From Dichomitus squalens LYAD-421 SS1 (Eukaryota > Basidiomycota > Agaricomycetes > Polyporales > Polyporaceae), in the NCBI RefSeq assembly GCF_000275845.1, contig NW_006766933.1, positions 1-64,000 on the forward strand: a stretch of 64,000 nucleotides of DNA, given 5' to 3'. Every line of letters starts with the position of its first letter. Positions within the stretch are counted from its first letter, which is position 1. The position numbers were made by a program, and so were the translations under genes. Shown here piece by piece: positions 1-12,448 of the stretch. The notes beneath the pieces were generated by a model, which had not been told where the DNA came from, made no database searches, and was given only the letters and a program-made list of their open reading frames with translations.

Positions 1-699
1 ATAATCGTTAGACGCGTGCAAGGGCGGTACGATGGGACTTCCGAACGCGAGTCCGACTCATCCGCGGCCGCCTCCGCTGAGGTCGGGTTGGGTTGTGTTG
101 CACGGTGGCGCGTGCACAGCCCGTGTGGCAGACCAGCGAACTCGCCGACGCTGGGGGCGCTGCGACGCGTGGGGCTCCAGTCGTGCGGACGCGGCGCGGA
201 GGGTCGAGCACGGTGGAGAGAGCGGGATGATAGTCCTCGGTGATGCAGTCATGAGAATGGAAGACGACGGGCACATGTATGTATAGAGTGCATGTTCCGG
301 AAGGGGGCATGGTAAGTGAGAGTTGCCGGATTGAGCGACGGTCCTGGAAGCATTCAAATCGATCCGGTGCGGCCGAGGGAGGGGAGGCGCCGCAGTCCGC
401 CGTGGGCCGTCGTGCACAGCGGGCAGATATCCAGCGCGCATGATGCTGCACGACGGGGACCAACGACGGGCACAGGCAACAAAAGATGATTGCGGTGGGA
501 GGAGAGAGAATAAAAGGGAGGATGGCGACGGGCGAAGCGGGGATTGGCCAGGGGCGTAGACGCCCGTTGGGCCGGTGGGCCACCGAGTGCGGTCAGGGCA
601 GGGTCTCTTCTCTCTCCGCCGACCTTTCACGCCATCGTTGCGGCTTTGCCGCCCCAGCTCCTTGTCCTCTTACTACCACCATCTCCCGCGCTGAGCACC
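1..699. other. Upstream region of the first gene, no gene seen
   Basis: Long overlapping reading frames lie on both strands here, but they are GC-rich antisense or low-complexity frames with no recognisable domain. An A/T-rich TATA-like stretch (aataaaag, 509-516) sits about 190 bp before the proposed ATG at 700. I treat the region as promoter and 5' UTR. Confidence 0.5.
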
Positions 700-2375
700 A
701 TGCCTCGCGCATCGTCCTCTACATCCACCGCATCCGCCTCATCTTCCTCATCCTCACATAGATCAAGGAGACGGTACGCTCCATCCCCGCTCCCACCGCC
801 TCGTGCCTGCCCGCCTCACACAGTCCTCCCCAGCTCGCTCATCCGAGAACAGCTCTTGAAGGGCCTTGAAGTTTGTCCATCTTCCTGTCTTCCGCATATT
901 CTTCGTTGACACGCTTCCCCATAGATCCTCGGGCCACATAGCCATCCACTACCTTCCGAGCTCCCACCCTCCCCTCCCGTGTCCCGCGAGTCCTCTCCCG
1001 CCCTCCCCACAAAGCGGCGACACGAGCCAGACTCTGAACCACTTCACACCAAGAAGCCTCGCACGTCCTCTTCCTCCTCATCGTCACGACCCCAACCACC
1101 GTCTCGCGCAGTCCCCATACCCAGGCACGAACCCTCCGAGGATGGCGAAGTCAAAGAAGAACCTCCGGAAACTCAGGGCTTCGCTCCCATCACTTTCCCG
1201 AGTAATTTCCCGGTACGCCGACCGAGGCGTGGTATCCTTGCCGTCGCCGAGTGGGATAGCATCTACGAGAAGTGCTTCGTGAACGGGCGTATGCTCAAGT
1301 ATTCGGCATACGCGCGAGTGGCTGCGGCGCATCCCACAACGTCCAAGGACTATAAGGCGCTGCGAGTGTCATTAAACCCGACTTCGTCCTACGCGAAACA
1401 CAGCCTGCTCATGGCGCGTCTCGAGCTCGTCGACTCGTTACTTCACTTCGTATACGGGCTCTGGGGCAAAGAGAATGCCGTACGGATGTGTTACAGGGCC
1501 TCCTGGAGGACAGTCGAAGAGGCCATCCACAGGACGGAGGCGAAGTGGCAGGCGGAAGGTCGTGATGAGCGTGAGAAGGCGTTTCTTGGACTGATGTAAG
1601 TTAATCAACGCATCTCGGGTTCCCTCCAATTGCTGTAACAAATCACAGTCAAATGCTGCATGCATTCATACACGGGCGTAAATTGCGGCACCACATGAAT
1701 CAGGTGGACTCTGCCAACGACAACAAGCTGTCCCGGCTAAAGCTGAAATGGGAGATGGAGCAAAAGAAGGAAGCTGAAGCGAAAGCCCAGGCTCAGGCTC
1801 AATCTATACCTCCAACCGCTGGCCCTAACATGCTTCCATCACCCGCGAGCAGCTCAACCACGGGCAGTTCCAACTCGACGCCACTCGGCGGGCACGGTGC
1901 GTCCTCGGCGAGCCCATCCATTACCCGGGCAACGCGAGGCGGTACCGCGCCCGGCAAGGAGATCTTGACTCTCCCTCCACCACACGTCACTTACGACGTG
2001 AACGCGCAGTTCATCTGGGAGAACAAGTCGCAGAGTGGCGGTCTCCGAGCGGCCCTCGATCGCATCCACTCGTCGCAGAGCACCCTCAATCTTCCCGTCA
2101 TGGCTAGGCACTTCCCGCGGACCTTCGCGCGGATGATCAACACGTCGCTCACACCCTCCGACGAACACGAGCCGGACTTCCAGGACGACGAATGCGAGCT
2201 CTATTGGCCCGGGCAGGTTATCACAGGCGATGGCCTTGGCTGGGTATGTCTTATGGGCATGTCCATGGTCAAGGAGTTTGGCAGGGACTATGGATACCAG
2301 GGCGTCGATGGGGTCATACCAAGGATGGCTGGAGACGAGAACCTCGGGCACGCCGATCCGCGCTTCACCAAATAG
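700..2375 (+). CDS. Unrecognised nuclear-looking protein, 3 exons, about 484 aa
   Basis: Proposed exons are 700-773, 942-1595 and 1649-2375. The intron 1596-1648 (gtaagt...cacag) is clear. The main open frame begins at a GTG at 979, which is not a plausible nuclear start. I therefore place a first exon at the ATG at 700, encoding a Ser-rich peptide, joined in frame by an intron 774-941. The N-terminus is Ser/Pro-rich with basic clusters (TKRRHEPD, TKKPRTS) that could act as a nuclear signal. A globular, Trp/Tyr-containing region follows (about residues 105-235). Next come a short charged Lys/Glu/Ala/Gln helix and a Ser/Thr-rich linker. The C-terminal 130 residues look folded. No family is recognised. 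The first exon is the least certain part. Confidence 0.6.
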
Positions 2376-5300
2376 GCGAAGCGTCCGATGCCCCCAGTTC
2401 CTGGCCCGTCCTATACGGCATCCATTCAACATGGGCATCGGGTGTCCCGCAACGCGCATGGTACTGAAGACCTTTTGGCGTCGTCGACGTCAACCTTCAA
2501 CACCGTACAATGCCCATCGGATCTCCCGCTCTGCACGCCGATCAAACGCCGACTTGAACGATGCAGCGCCCTCCCCGCGCCTTGTGGCGATAACCGCCCT
2601 CATTGTATCGCTATAGAACGTCGATGGCGGCTCGTCAGACGCTCTCTACATGATAGAGCCCCGCCGCAACAAGCCTCGCCTCAGGATGCCCTGTTCGTCC
2701 CCGACCCTTCGCTGTATCGTCTAACTGCTTGCGTGCCCTCGCCCCTAACCGCGTGTATCCTATGGCTCTGCTCCTCTGGCCAACATCTCGATCCTCTACT
2801 CCCTGTCGTCGCATCGTATCCCTGTGTTCTGTACTCGTACTTGTACTATCATGTCTTCCTGCTGTCATCTGCCATCAAAAGCACGCAACATCCCGCCGCT
2901 TGCCCGACGTCGTCCGGCGTCGGTCGCGAAGGCAGGCACCGGCCTCATCATCATCCATCCGTCTATCTCGCTTCCTCTCCCTCACGTCAACTCAACGCAC
3001 ATCGTCGTTTCTGTCTCCGCCACCTTGCCTCATCTCTCGCAGGACTCCGCGTTCAGCTCTCGGTGTTATTGAATCGGATCGGTCGGAATCGGTGCCCCAT
3101 AACCATCATCGCCCCTATATCATCATCTCTCTTGCTTCACGTCGGGCGCCCTTGGCTTGGCTCACATTTGTTTTTGTTGTCGTTATCGCTTGCATTTCAT
3201 GATCTCTCGTCGTTCTAGCATACCTGCATTTATTCCTAATTTTCTGATTTCTTACATTCCGTTGGAGCACTCCATCCCGCCCTCTGTGTCACGCGCCTCG
3301 GCCCCCCACCTCTTACGCGTAACGCCCCACGCGGGGCAGGTTTCGCCTGCCTCCGGCGTGCCTATCGCGTCTCAGCGGCGATACGGCGGACGTGATAGGA
3401 GGTCACACCACTGCGGCTGCCCTACGGCCGTCATACCTCACTTGTCCCAAATGGCCACGGTGGGGCACGTCTACAGGGAGGCGTATTCGCTCAGGGGTGT
3501 CGCGTTTTGTATACCGCGGATCGTCCGGACATCCGGATCGATATATCCCTACCCTTGCCCCAAGATCCCAGTCTTGTTTTCCGTTTTTGCGCCACTACCT
3601 TCGTAGAGGCCACATCTATACTTTCCTGTCGCTGCCCACCCCGTTGTATTGCTATCGTTGGTTGGGGCCTTGGACGCGCTTGCACATACTGTGTCCCTCT
3701 GGGTTCGCTTGTTCTATTTAACGTCGTGTAGTGGACTCGGAATGCCGCATCTCGGGCTGGGGTCTCCTCGGATATACCTAGGCCTTCGGCCTCTGACCTC
3801 ATGCGTGTTCACGTGAACTTAAACTCGACGGTCTATCCTGATGTTGTGCCAGAACATCCACTTTCTGCGACCGTCTGCGTCTGGTCCCCAGCCCAATTCC
3901 ACGGAAGTTCTCATGTTGCGTCTGCGGACGCACGCTTTCCTTCCTATTTTCGCAGAGCTGCGAGGGACCGAGAAGTGGGCGTGATGAGCCCACTACTTGG
4001 GGGAGGATCATGTGCAAAAGCCTCCGATGTGGCGTTTCGCAGTTTCCGCTTTACGCTAGCCTTCTGCCTCCTGCGCGCCCGCGCGTTCTCTGGCACAGTA
4101 CCCGCGCGCGAAGGCGCAACGGCCTCCACTACTCATAGTAGGGGATGCGCATATACATTGATAATCGACGCGGATGCGCGCGACGATCGCGAGCTTGAAT
4201 GTCTGCCTCGTGCACATGCATTGCACGTACTATGCGCGGCCGCGGCACCGACGGTCATGCATCCGGATAGCCTCGGCCGCTCGCGTTGGTTACGCGAAGC
4301 TATTGGTAAGGAGACCCGCGAGCTTACCAACGGTTGACACATGCGAGTGAGTTAGGCGTGATATCGCGCCGCCCACCAGCATGGACTCTTCTCACCGTCC
4401 GCGGGTGCTCTGCGGCTGGAATCATATTCGCTGACATCCCTATGCACACAAATTGCCCTTTGGGTCGCAATATTGGCGCTGCGCGCGCGGCAACCTGCAG
4501 TGGTGCGCACGGGCGCGATCCTGCGTCTCCCAACCAGAGTAAATCGGTTGCGTATCGGGTGTATCGATAGGTAGCTACATGCGCACAGTATTGACAGATT
4601 CGGAGGGCGCAGATCCTCGAAGTACGCAGCCGGGGGCAATCATGGAGCCTCGTCCTGAACGGTGCTAGCATTCCCAAGGAGAGGAGAACCTGTACTCGCA
4701 GGAAATATGAGATAGAATGCATGCGCGCGCCGCAGTACGTACACGATTATGACGACGACTGCCAGCGTTCGCGCTCCCCTGACATACCCCATGTATCGTG
4801 ACGCGCATCATTGCAGCCCGCACCGTCCGCCCGACCTCGTAGGTAATACCTAGGCTTTGACCGATCTGGCCACCGACGCTCCGGCAGCCCGCAACGGTTC
4901 CACCCTGCAGAGTGCGGAGTGCGGCGTAACGATCATTGCTTCTTGGTGACTAGCCTGCAGCTGGCCTGCCATTGACACTGCCCCTGGACGTCAACATGTT
5001 AGTACGAAGCGGCCCAATCCGCAGCCATCACTGGGGGCGTTGTGCGTCGGGCCTGGCCCTAGGCCCCGTGGGAGGTCGCGAGGATCCCGACCACCCTGCT
5101 AGAGACTAGGTGAGCCTGGTGAGGCGAGAGCTAGCGCCCCAGCTCCTATATCCTATGCTGGAATGTGCGTGGGGGTCCATGTTTGTCGGGAGCGACTCGA
5201 TTACCGTGTGTAGTTTACCCACCTCGAGCCCGTTGGACGCGTCCGATGTGCGCACCGTTTCCCAGCGCACGTCGCGCGACGAGAGCAGCTGATCTACCGG

Positions 5301-6104
5301 TAGCAGCATATGCGGTGCCCACGGAGCGGATTTTGCGTACGATGTCAACTGCCGCATCGACACCCCTGTACGGAGGCGCGTCCTTGTTTCCTGTGAATAG
5401 CGAGCGGAATTCGGAGCACTGTGGGACGCACATGACATCAGGTACGCACACTCCGAATTACCTTCCTCAAGTCATTGCACACGCGGCATACAGTGCTTGT
5501 TCCCAAGAGCCTCATGCAGAGAGGAAGGACCGTTTCGCTGGAGAATCTATATGGTCGAGTATGTCGGACTTCTGACTGACGGAGTGAGGGTATGGAGCAG
5601 ATGGGTTGACACCCCTCCCCCTTCCCCCGCGACACCGCGGGAGGTACCAAGTTCCTGGACTGAACTCCCTTCGACGCCTCTAATTGGGATCGTGCGGCCC
5701 ACAAACACCGGAGCGGCAGCAGGTGCAGACGGGTTGACAAAGTTCGTGGCCCGGCGTTATTCATAGCTGACGATCTCAGCCTGAGTGCCCACAAGGACAT
5801 CAGGGGATCTGACCGCTTCGTCGCAGAACGACGGGCTCGTCTTGAAAATAGCCCACTATCTGTTGATGAACCCGAGACATGCCACAACAAGGTAGTGTAC
5901 TGGCCTGTCAGAAATGCTATACGACAACTCGTGGTTCAGCACAGAGAGCAGATACAAGCAAAGCGATACGCAGCGGTGAGGACATTGCCATAAGCGGACA
6001 TATGGGTTACATGGTGCGTCATGAAAAATATTGATATAGAAGGAAGCTGCGAAGATCCAGAACACCCATAGTGCCATAGCTCGGGTCCCCCAGGAACTGA
6101 ACTT
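2376..6104. other. 3.7-kb stretch without a supportable gene
   Basis: About 2.4-3.8 kb is pyrimidine-rich on the plus strand and gives long but low-complexity frames with no domain signature, probably 3' UTR and spacer. About 3.8-6.1 kb holds only short, frequently interrupted frames on both strands. I see no transposase, RNA gene or repeat array. It may contain old decayed sequence. Confidence 0.5.
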
Positions 6105-7000
<896 letters not shown>

Positions 7001-7839
7001 ACTGGGATGCTTGTGTCTTGAGGGAGCCGCGAGGGACCTTTTGTATAATTAGAGGACGTCGAGGACGATGAGGACGGCAGTGGAGGCGCACACCGGTCGC
7101 TTGTTTGATCCTGTTGTGTCCGCCACCTGCAGAACAAGGTTTGCGTCAGGCGGCAAGTTCCGCGACAACTATACAGTTTCTTGTGCCTCCATACAAGCGC
7201 CCATCCGGCCTTCCAGCTGAGCGCTGAAGCCATGAACGTTCATGGCTTCGACATGTGCGCAATCATTGGCTTCTAAAAGAAAGAGTCAATCCACATCTTA
7301 TTCCGCATTTCTTTCAGGTTGTCAATCCTTGTTCCACCGAGCTTTGGTCCTCGCATCCTACCATGATCTCAGTCTCGTCTCGCCTAACCCCCTGGAATAA
7401 GCAGCCGCTACTATCTAGGTCCGGTCTCGTGGTCGTCGTATGGCACCTGTGACTTGTCGCACGAGTACCAAGTAGACGCGACTCGCTCAATTCAGATCGG
7501 GGTACCAGCGGAGCTTTTGTCGAATAGGCAGCTTCCGCAATAGTCACTTGAGCGTCAGCTAGAGAGCTCTTTTTCTGTCATATGCCATTCTGTGGAACGA
7601 CCCCGAGTTGACATTTACTGTCCCGGCAGAGATCGGACCGTTCTGAGATGGCGATGAAGCTTCTCCTTCCATGACACAAGAGACGTGACGAACAATGATC
7701 TGCATCGTCGCCGAAGTCCTCTTTCACTTCGTCACCCTTTCGCCATGGAACCCTACGTTAATCCTGCATTCCGTCTTCCTCTCACTTTTCACCCTTCGCA
7801 GGCTCCTTTCTACCCTGCAAGCACACTGTCGCTTCGAGT
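7001..7839. other. Divergent intergenic region, RPS5 and coiled-coil gene
   Basis: 839 bp between two outward-facing start codons. It must contain both promoters and both 5' UTRs. I see no convincing TATA box and no other coding sequence. Confidence 0.5.
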
Positions 7840-9686
7840 ATGAACTCTGAGCGGGCAGACCGCACAGTCCTCGTCGAAAGTGCGCTCGCCCCCGACGACT
7901 TGCGGGCTGCGTTCGCTCAGTGCGGAGTCATGTAGGTCCGATGCTCGTGTGGCGCAAAGTCTAGGCTGACCGCTGCACGCATATAGTCGCGGAATGTATG
8001 CTGCAGGCCCTTCTAGCGACTCAGCTCTCTTCCGCTATCACGTCGAGTATCGCGATCAGGAGGCTGTGGGACGCGCGCGTTCCCTCCAATTTTCCAAGAC
8101 AGCTGTATATTCCGTGGACTTGCAAAGTTTCGTCCAGTACTTCAACTCCGCACTCCTCCCGGATCCGCATTTGACCCCTGAAGCTGACGTCCGAGATGAC
8201 CTTCGATGGTCGCCGTATAGTGTTCGCCACAAAGTTAGCAAGACCCGGACAGGTAATTTCGCATTTACGGAGCGCATATACAGGACACTCAAGATAGGTT
8301 GTCAGGCAGAGACAAGTATCGCTTCAGCACTCACACGAGATCGGAACCCGCGACCTCAGCGACTCATCTTCCACATCCAGCCCCAGAACTTCGCCTGCCG
8401 GTGGGCCTAGAATCCATCACTACGGAGGACCGTTCCTACCGTGCGCCCGACCCAAGTTGTACCGTGACGAAGCAATCGCTTATCTCTGCGACCATTCCAT
8501 CGGTATCAGCCAATGCATATACGGACCCCAGCTTCCCGGTACGCCCACCACGCATACCCTCACCGGTCAATGCCACCTCCTCGAGTCCGTCCGCCTTTGC
8601 CAGCGGCAGCATGAATATGCAGGCGCTCGACATGTTTCCGAACGCTCGTGGGGGTTCTGACGATCTTCACCCCGGCTGCCTGGACTTGTTCCAGGTTATA
8701 AGCAGCCTCCGTGCTAACGCAAGTGGCGTGGAGGGCCGTGGCAAGTGGATAATGGCCGCCATCGATTACCTGCGTTTGCATGACATTCTAGCCGCAATCA
8801 GAGTCCTGACTACTATGATGGAAGGTGAGCCTCCCCTTCACTCTCGTGAGCATTGCGATGACGTGTCGAGCTGACTGTTGCAATCGCCCTGACAGTCATG
8901 CAGGGCAATGGTCTGGATGAAGCAGACCTGAGACCGGCCCTGCTACTCTTGGCAAACTGCTGCCGAGAAATGTCCAAGAAGCTCCGTCATACACCGGGCG
9001 ACGCGGGAGCGATGGAAGAGAGCAAGCAATATGCCACGCAGTCCATCGAGTTGTTCCGGAAAGTGTACGGCTCGTCTGGTCCTCCACCCATTTTCGACGG
9101 TTTTCGTGCTCCCCAAGCGTCATCCCCTTTGGCCGCTGGAACCCTCTTGGCGCCTTTTGACCCCACTCGTTCACAAGTTGCAAGTCGTACAACCACTCCC
9201 TTGGCAACATCCAGCGCGGAGCTCGCCAGTCGTCATAGGACACCGAACACAATTAGCGCAGAAAATGAGCGGAAGAAGATGCTCGAGCGGAAGATCCAAT
9301 CCCTCCGCGATCGTCTTCGAACACAAGAGGAATCATTGGACCTGGAGCGGTGTGCAAGACGGAAGGTCGAGGATCGCCTCGACCTGGAGCGCCTCTGCCG
9401 TCGAACACTGGAGGAACAACTCAAGACGGCTGAAGAGTCTGCCATCAGAGCACTTCGTGGCGAAGAATCAGCCTTGGACCAGTGTCGTGCAGAGCTGGAG
9501 ATGCGTAGGCAAGCCGAGGAACGCATCGCAGAGCTGAGAGATCGTATCGCTATGCTTGAGCGGAAGCTGGAGGAGGTATTGGAGAATGATATGAAGACGA
9601 AGGACTATCTGAGGAGGATGGGTTTGTCCTTGATGAAGGCGGCTAATGGAGACCTGGCGATAAGCCCGGTGTTAGCCTCCTCGTAA
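7840..9686 (+). CDS. RRM-like N-terminus plus coiled-coil protein, 4 exons, 555 aa
   Basis: Exons are 7840-7931, 7987-8252, 8306-8824 and 8896-9686, all GT-AG and in phase. The first 60-75 residues read like a divergent RRM-type fold: a VLVESALAPDDLRAAFAQCG strand-helix, then a second strand-helix ending in AVGRARSLQFS. This is my inference from the beta-alpha-beta pattern, not a family match. The middle is Ser/Pro-rich. A helical block around residues 225-340 (LDLFQVISSLRANASG, YLRLHDILAAIRVL, LRPALLLLANCCREM) looks folded. Residues about 410-535 are a long Arg/Glu-rich coiled coil. Similar architectures occur as unnamed proteins in Agaricomycetes. The exact function is unknown. Confidence 0.8.
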
Positions 9687-10421
9687 ATTAGAGACGTGAG
9701 GAAATAGCATTCGTCTCGTTCGTGGTCGCAGTGACGAATCGTGCCTGTTACCTTGCGATCATGGCCCGAGTTCGGAGCGTACTTATCAATAGATCTTGTG
9801 TCTGAACATCTACCCTCTCAAACCAGAGAAGGTGGTCTCTCGATTGGTCTGCTCATTCCGTCCTGGTGTACAATGTCGTAACGGTAGGTGTCACGGCTGA
9901 CGCACCTTCACGGAGAAGTACGGTAGTACTCTGCTTCGTCATCCGAGGTAGCGTATTTCGACCAGTCGTTACATTGTTATACAAACTTATCCCGCAGCGG
10001 CGTGGAATGCTACCGATACAATGTTCTTCAGGACTAGACGAGAACACGATACAGCCAGTTCGAAGAAAGTGACGACGTAAAGCCCACCAAGCAAGGGAAC
10101 ACGGCACAACGTTCTGTACAATAGATGCGCGACCTCATGAAACCCAGCCGCATATCGTATACGGTCGCTTTATTAGGTAGGTAACCTATATAGTAGCCTA
10201 TGAAGTGCAGCAGTGAGTAATATGACCGGACCACCGTCGAAGAGGAGCGTCACGTACCTTGACTAAAGTCCAAGAATTAACCACATCCTGTATGCGCTGA
10301 AGTAGCATATCCCTGCATGATTCGCACGTAATAGACTCCCCAATAGGTTCAAGGTACGTTCTAAGAGTAGCTGTGGAGATACCTAGGATGAATAGCGTCG
10401 TGAACGGTGAGCATCACGAGT
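9687..10421. other. Intergenic, no gene seen
   Basis: 735 bp between the convergent coiled-coil gene and the BTB gene. It holds both 3' ends. The reading frames are short and unremarkable. Confidence 0.5.
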
Positions 10422-11371
10422 CTACGAAGTAAGAAGGAACGATGGTGTGATCTTACTGGGCGTGGCGTCCCACACCATCCGCGCAGTGGCCAACGCCCAA
10501 GCTCGGGTGAGCTTTGCCCGCTCGTCGTCGGCGCAACCAGGAGTGGCGGGGTGGGAGGCGGGAGGTTGGAGGAGGATGTCTCGGAGGGCGTGTAAGCGAG
10601 ACTGGTGTAAGAGAAAGAGCCGCTTGAGGTAGACGGGGCCCATCTTGGTGACGATGTCGTCGGTGAGACGGGAGGTGTCGTAGGACAGAAGATGGCTTGA
10701 GATGGTGATTGCGAGATCCTCGAGCCCGTAGTGGCCGGCGAGGGCGTACGTCTCGACCGGGCGATGAGGAGCGTGCGAGAGGATGAGGTGGTAGAGTGGA
10801 TACTGGGGCGTGGCGTGTGCTGCGATGGATACTCCATATTTTTTCATGGCTTCGAGAGAGCGGTCCACGGTCTCGAGGGAGGGATAGAAGTGCAGACAGG
10901 AAAGACCGTACATGGTATGGAGAAGCACGTTGGCGACGTCTCCGCCCTCGGGTATGTGAACCGACAGAAGCAGGCCGGTGATGGATGGGCCTCCGTGGAG
11001 GAATTGACCGAGGAAAGCGTTGGAGGAAATGTTGAGGATGCGATGTCGATGGACGTAAAAGTAGACGTGATTGGAGGATATTATAATCGAATCAGGGAGG
11101 AGGTCGTCAACTCGGAAGGATGGATTGAAAGCGATGGAGATGGTAGCGTCGTCTGGAGGTGTATGCACTGCAGGGGTCTGGTGAGGAAGAACGTTAGTGC
11201 AATGGGAGGTTATGAACGGACGTATGTGGTTCGAATATTGAAGATACTCACTGTGAAACCCGTCTGCTCTCCAGATCCGGAACTAGGCGCATCTCGGTGT
11301 GGGGAATCGGAATTCGTCGAACCGCTACTTTGGTTGGGTGAAGGATATGGCCACAAGCTAGATGTGTCCAT
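10422..11371 (-). CDS. BTB/POZ-domain protein, 2 exons, 291 aa
   Basis: Exons are 11371-11252 and 11177-10422. The large frame starts at a GTG, so a first exon from the ATG at 11371 is needed, and it joins in phase through a 74-nt GT-AG intron. The first 40 residues are Ser/Pro-rich and disordered. Residues about 53-135 show the pattern of fungal BTB domains: DDLLPDSIIISSNHVYFYVH, RHRILNISSNAFLGQFL, a variable loop, then VANVLLHTMYGLSCLHFYPS. The C-terminal half is helical with repeated Tyr/Leu segments (YALAGHYGLEDLAITISSHL), as in the expanded basidiomycete BTB family. Such proteins usually mediate dimerisation or act as Cullin-3 adaptors; this member's partner is unknown. Confidence 0.85.
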
Positions 11372-12448
11372 GGTATGACGCTGTGGATAGATAGAATATA
11401 AATGTCCGAAACAACTCGCGCGTGATTATTTCCCCCCGTGTGATCTCAACACGTTGCCTGCGTTAGGGCCAGGAGGCGGAGGGAGCCGCGGCGGCACCCA
11501 AGCGGATGTGGGATCGTGTCCGTTAAAAATATGGACACCTGGCGCTTGGAAAGACTTCGTCAAGCTTCTCCGGCCAATGGGATTGAACCACGGTATGTTT
11601 CGTGGTTCGCCGTAATCCAGCGCTGTCCTGCTAAATCTTTGGGACTCCTCAATTCCATAAGCAGTGTTATGGATTCAGGACCGCCTCCCGCTCACGAGAC
11701 GTCAATACAGCGCTGTACGCTACGTGTCTGATAAGTGATCGCAACGGGAAATCTGGCAAATGGGCCTCTGGTCAGAACGCGCTACTCGGGATGCCGGATG
11801 AGCAATTATGTTTCGCCAATGATGCTGGCGAAGTAAGCTTATTGGACCAAGCCTCCCGTCTATCACAGAAGGAAAGACGTATAGCTGGCGCAGTCCTCGT
11901 CACAAGCTCATCCTTCCAATGCTGTGCTTGCATTGCATTCCGCTGAGGCGGGCGCGGGACTGACCGATGAATGGTTGACCTACCGTCGTGTGAGTTGAGG
12001 TTGAGGCCTAGAGTTTCGTGTCGTTGCAAGCGTGGCCAAAGTAAAGCCGAGACTTTTATATATGACTCACCAAGGCATGATCCCTCCATGATCCATTCGA
12101 ACAAAGACCTCTCGAGACATATCCTGCGGCTTAGTGAAATTGTCTCGTATATTCTGGGCGCTTGAGCCCCGCTATGTATCCACGGGATATTCCGGACAGA
12201 GGCTCTCGCGCGCCACTTCGCCGCGGTCCGTTGTTTGCTCCGCGGTAGCGGCCGATAAATGCTGTGCTGCGTAATCCGGATTCCGGACGCCGACGGTAGC
12301 GGATCCGAATTGTGAACGCGACTTTAGTCACTATGCACCGACACCGATCTTGAACCAGTGCCAGGAGGGAGGAGGAACAAACTGGACACATCTATACAAT
12401 ACTAGCGTACATTCGACTGAGCAAGCAATGACCGGGCAGCCGTGGATT
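11372..12448. other. Intergenic, no gene seen
   Basis: 1.08 kb of short interrupted frames on both strands. It should include the BTB gene promoter on the right of 11371 and the 3' flank of the aldo/keto reductase. No repeat or RNA gene was recognised. Confidence 0.45.

Noticed and set aside
8..630. Minus-strand frames of about 190 residues at the left edge
   Set aside because: Pro/Ser/Arg-rich composition typical of GC-rich antisense shadow, no domain, overlapping in two frames.
2388..3218. 276-residue plus-strand frame
   Set aside because: Low-complexity translation of a C/T-rich stretch just after a stop codon, no ATG-linked splice structure and no recognisable motif.
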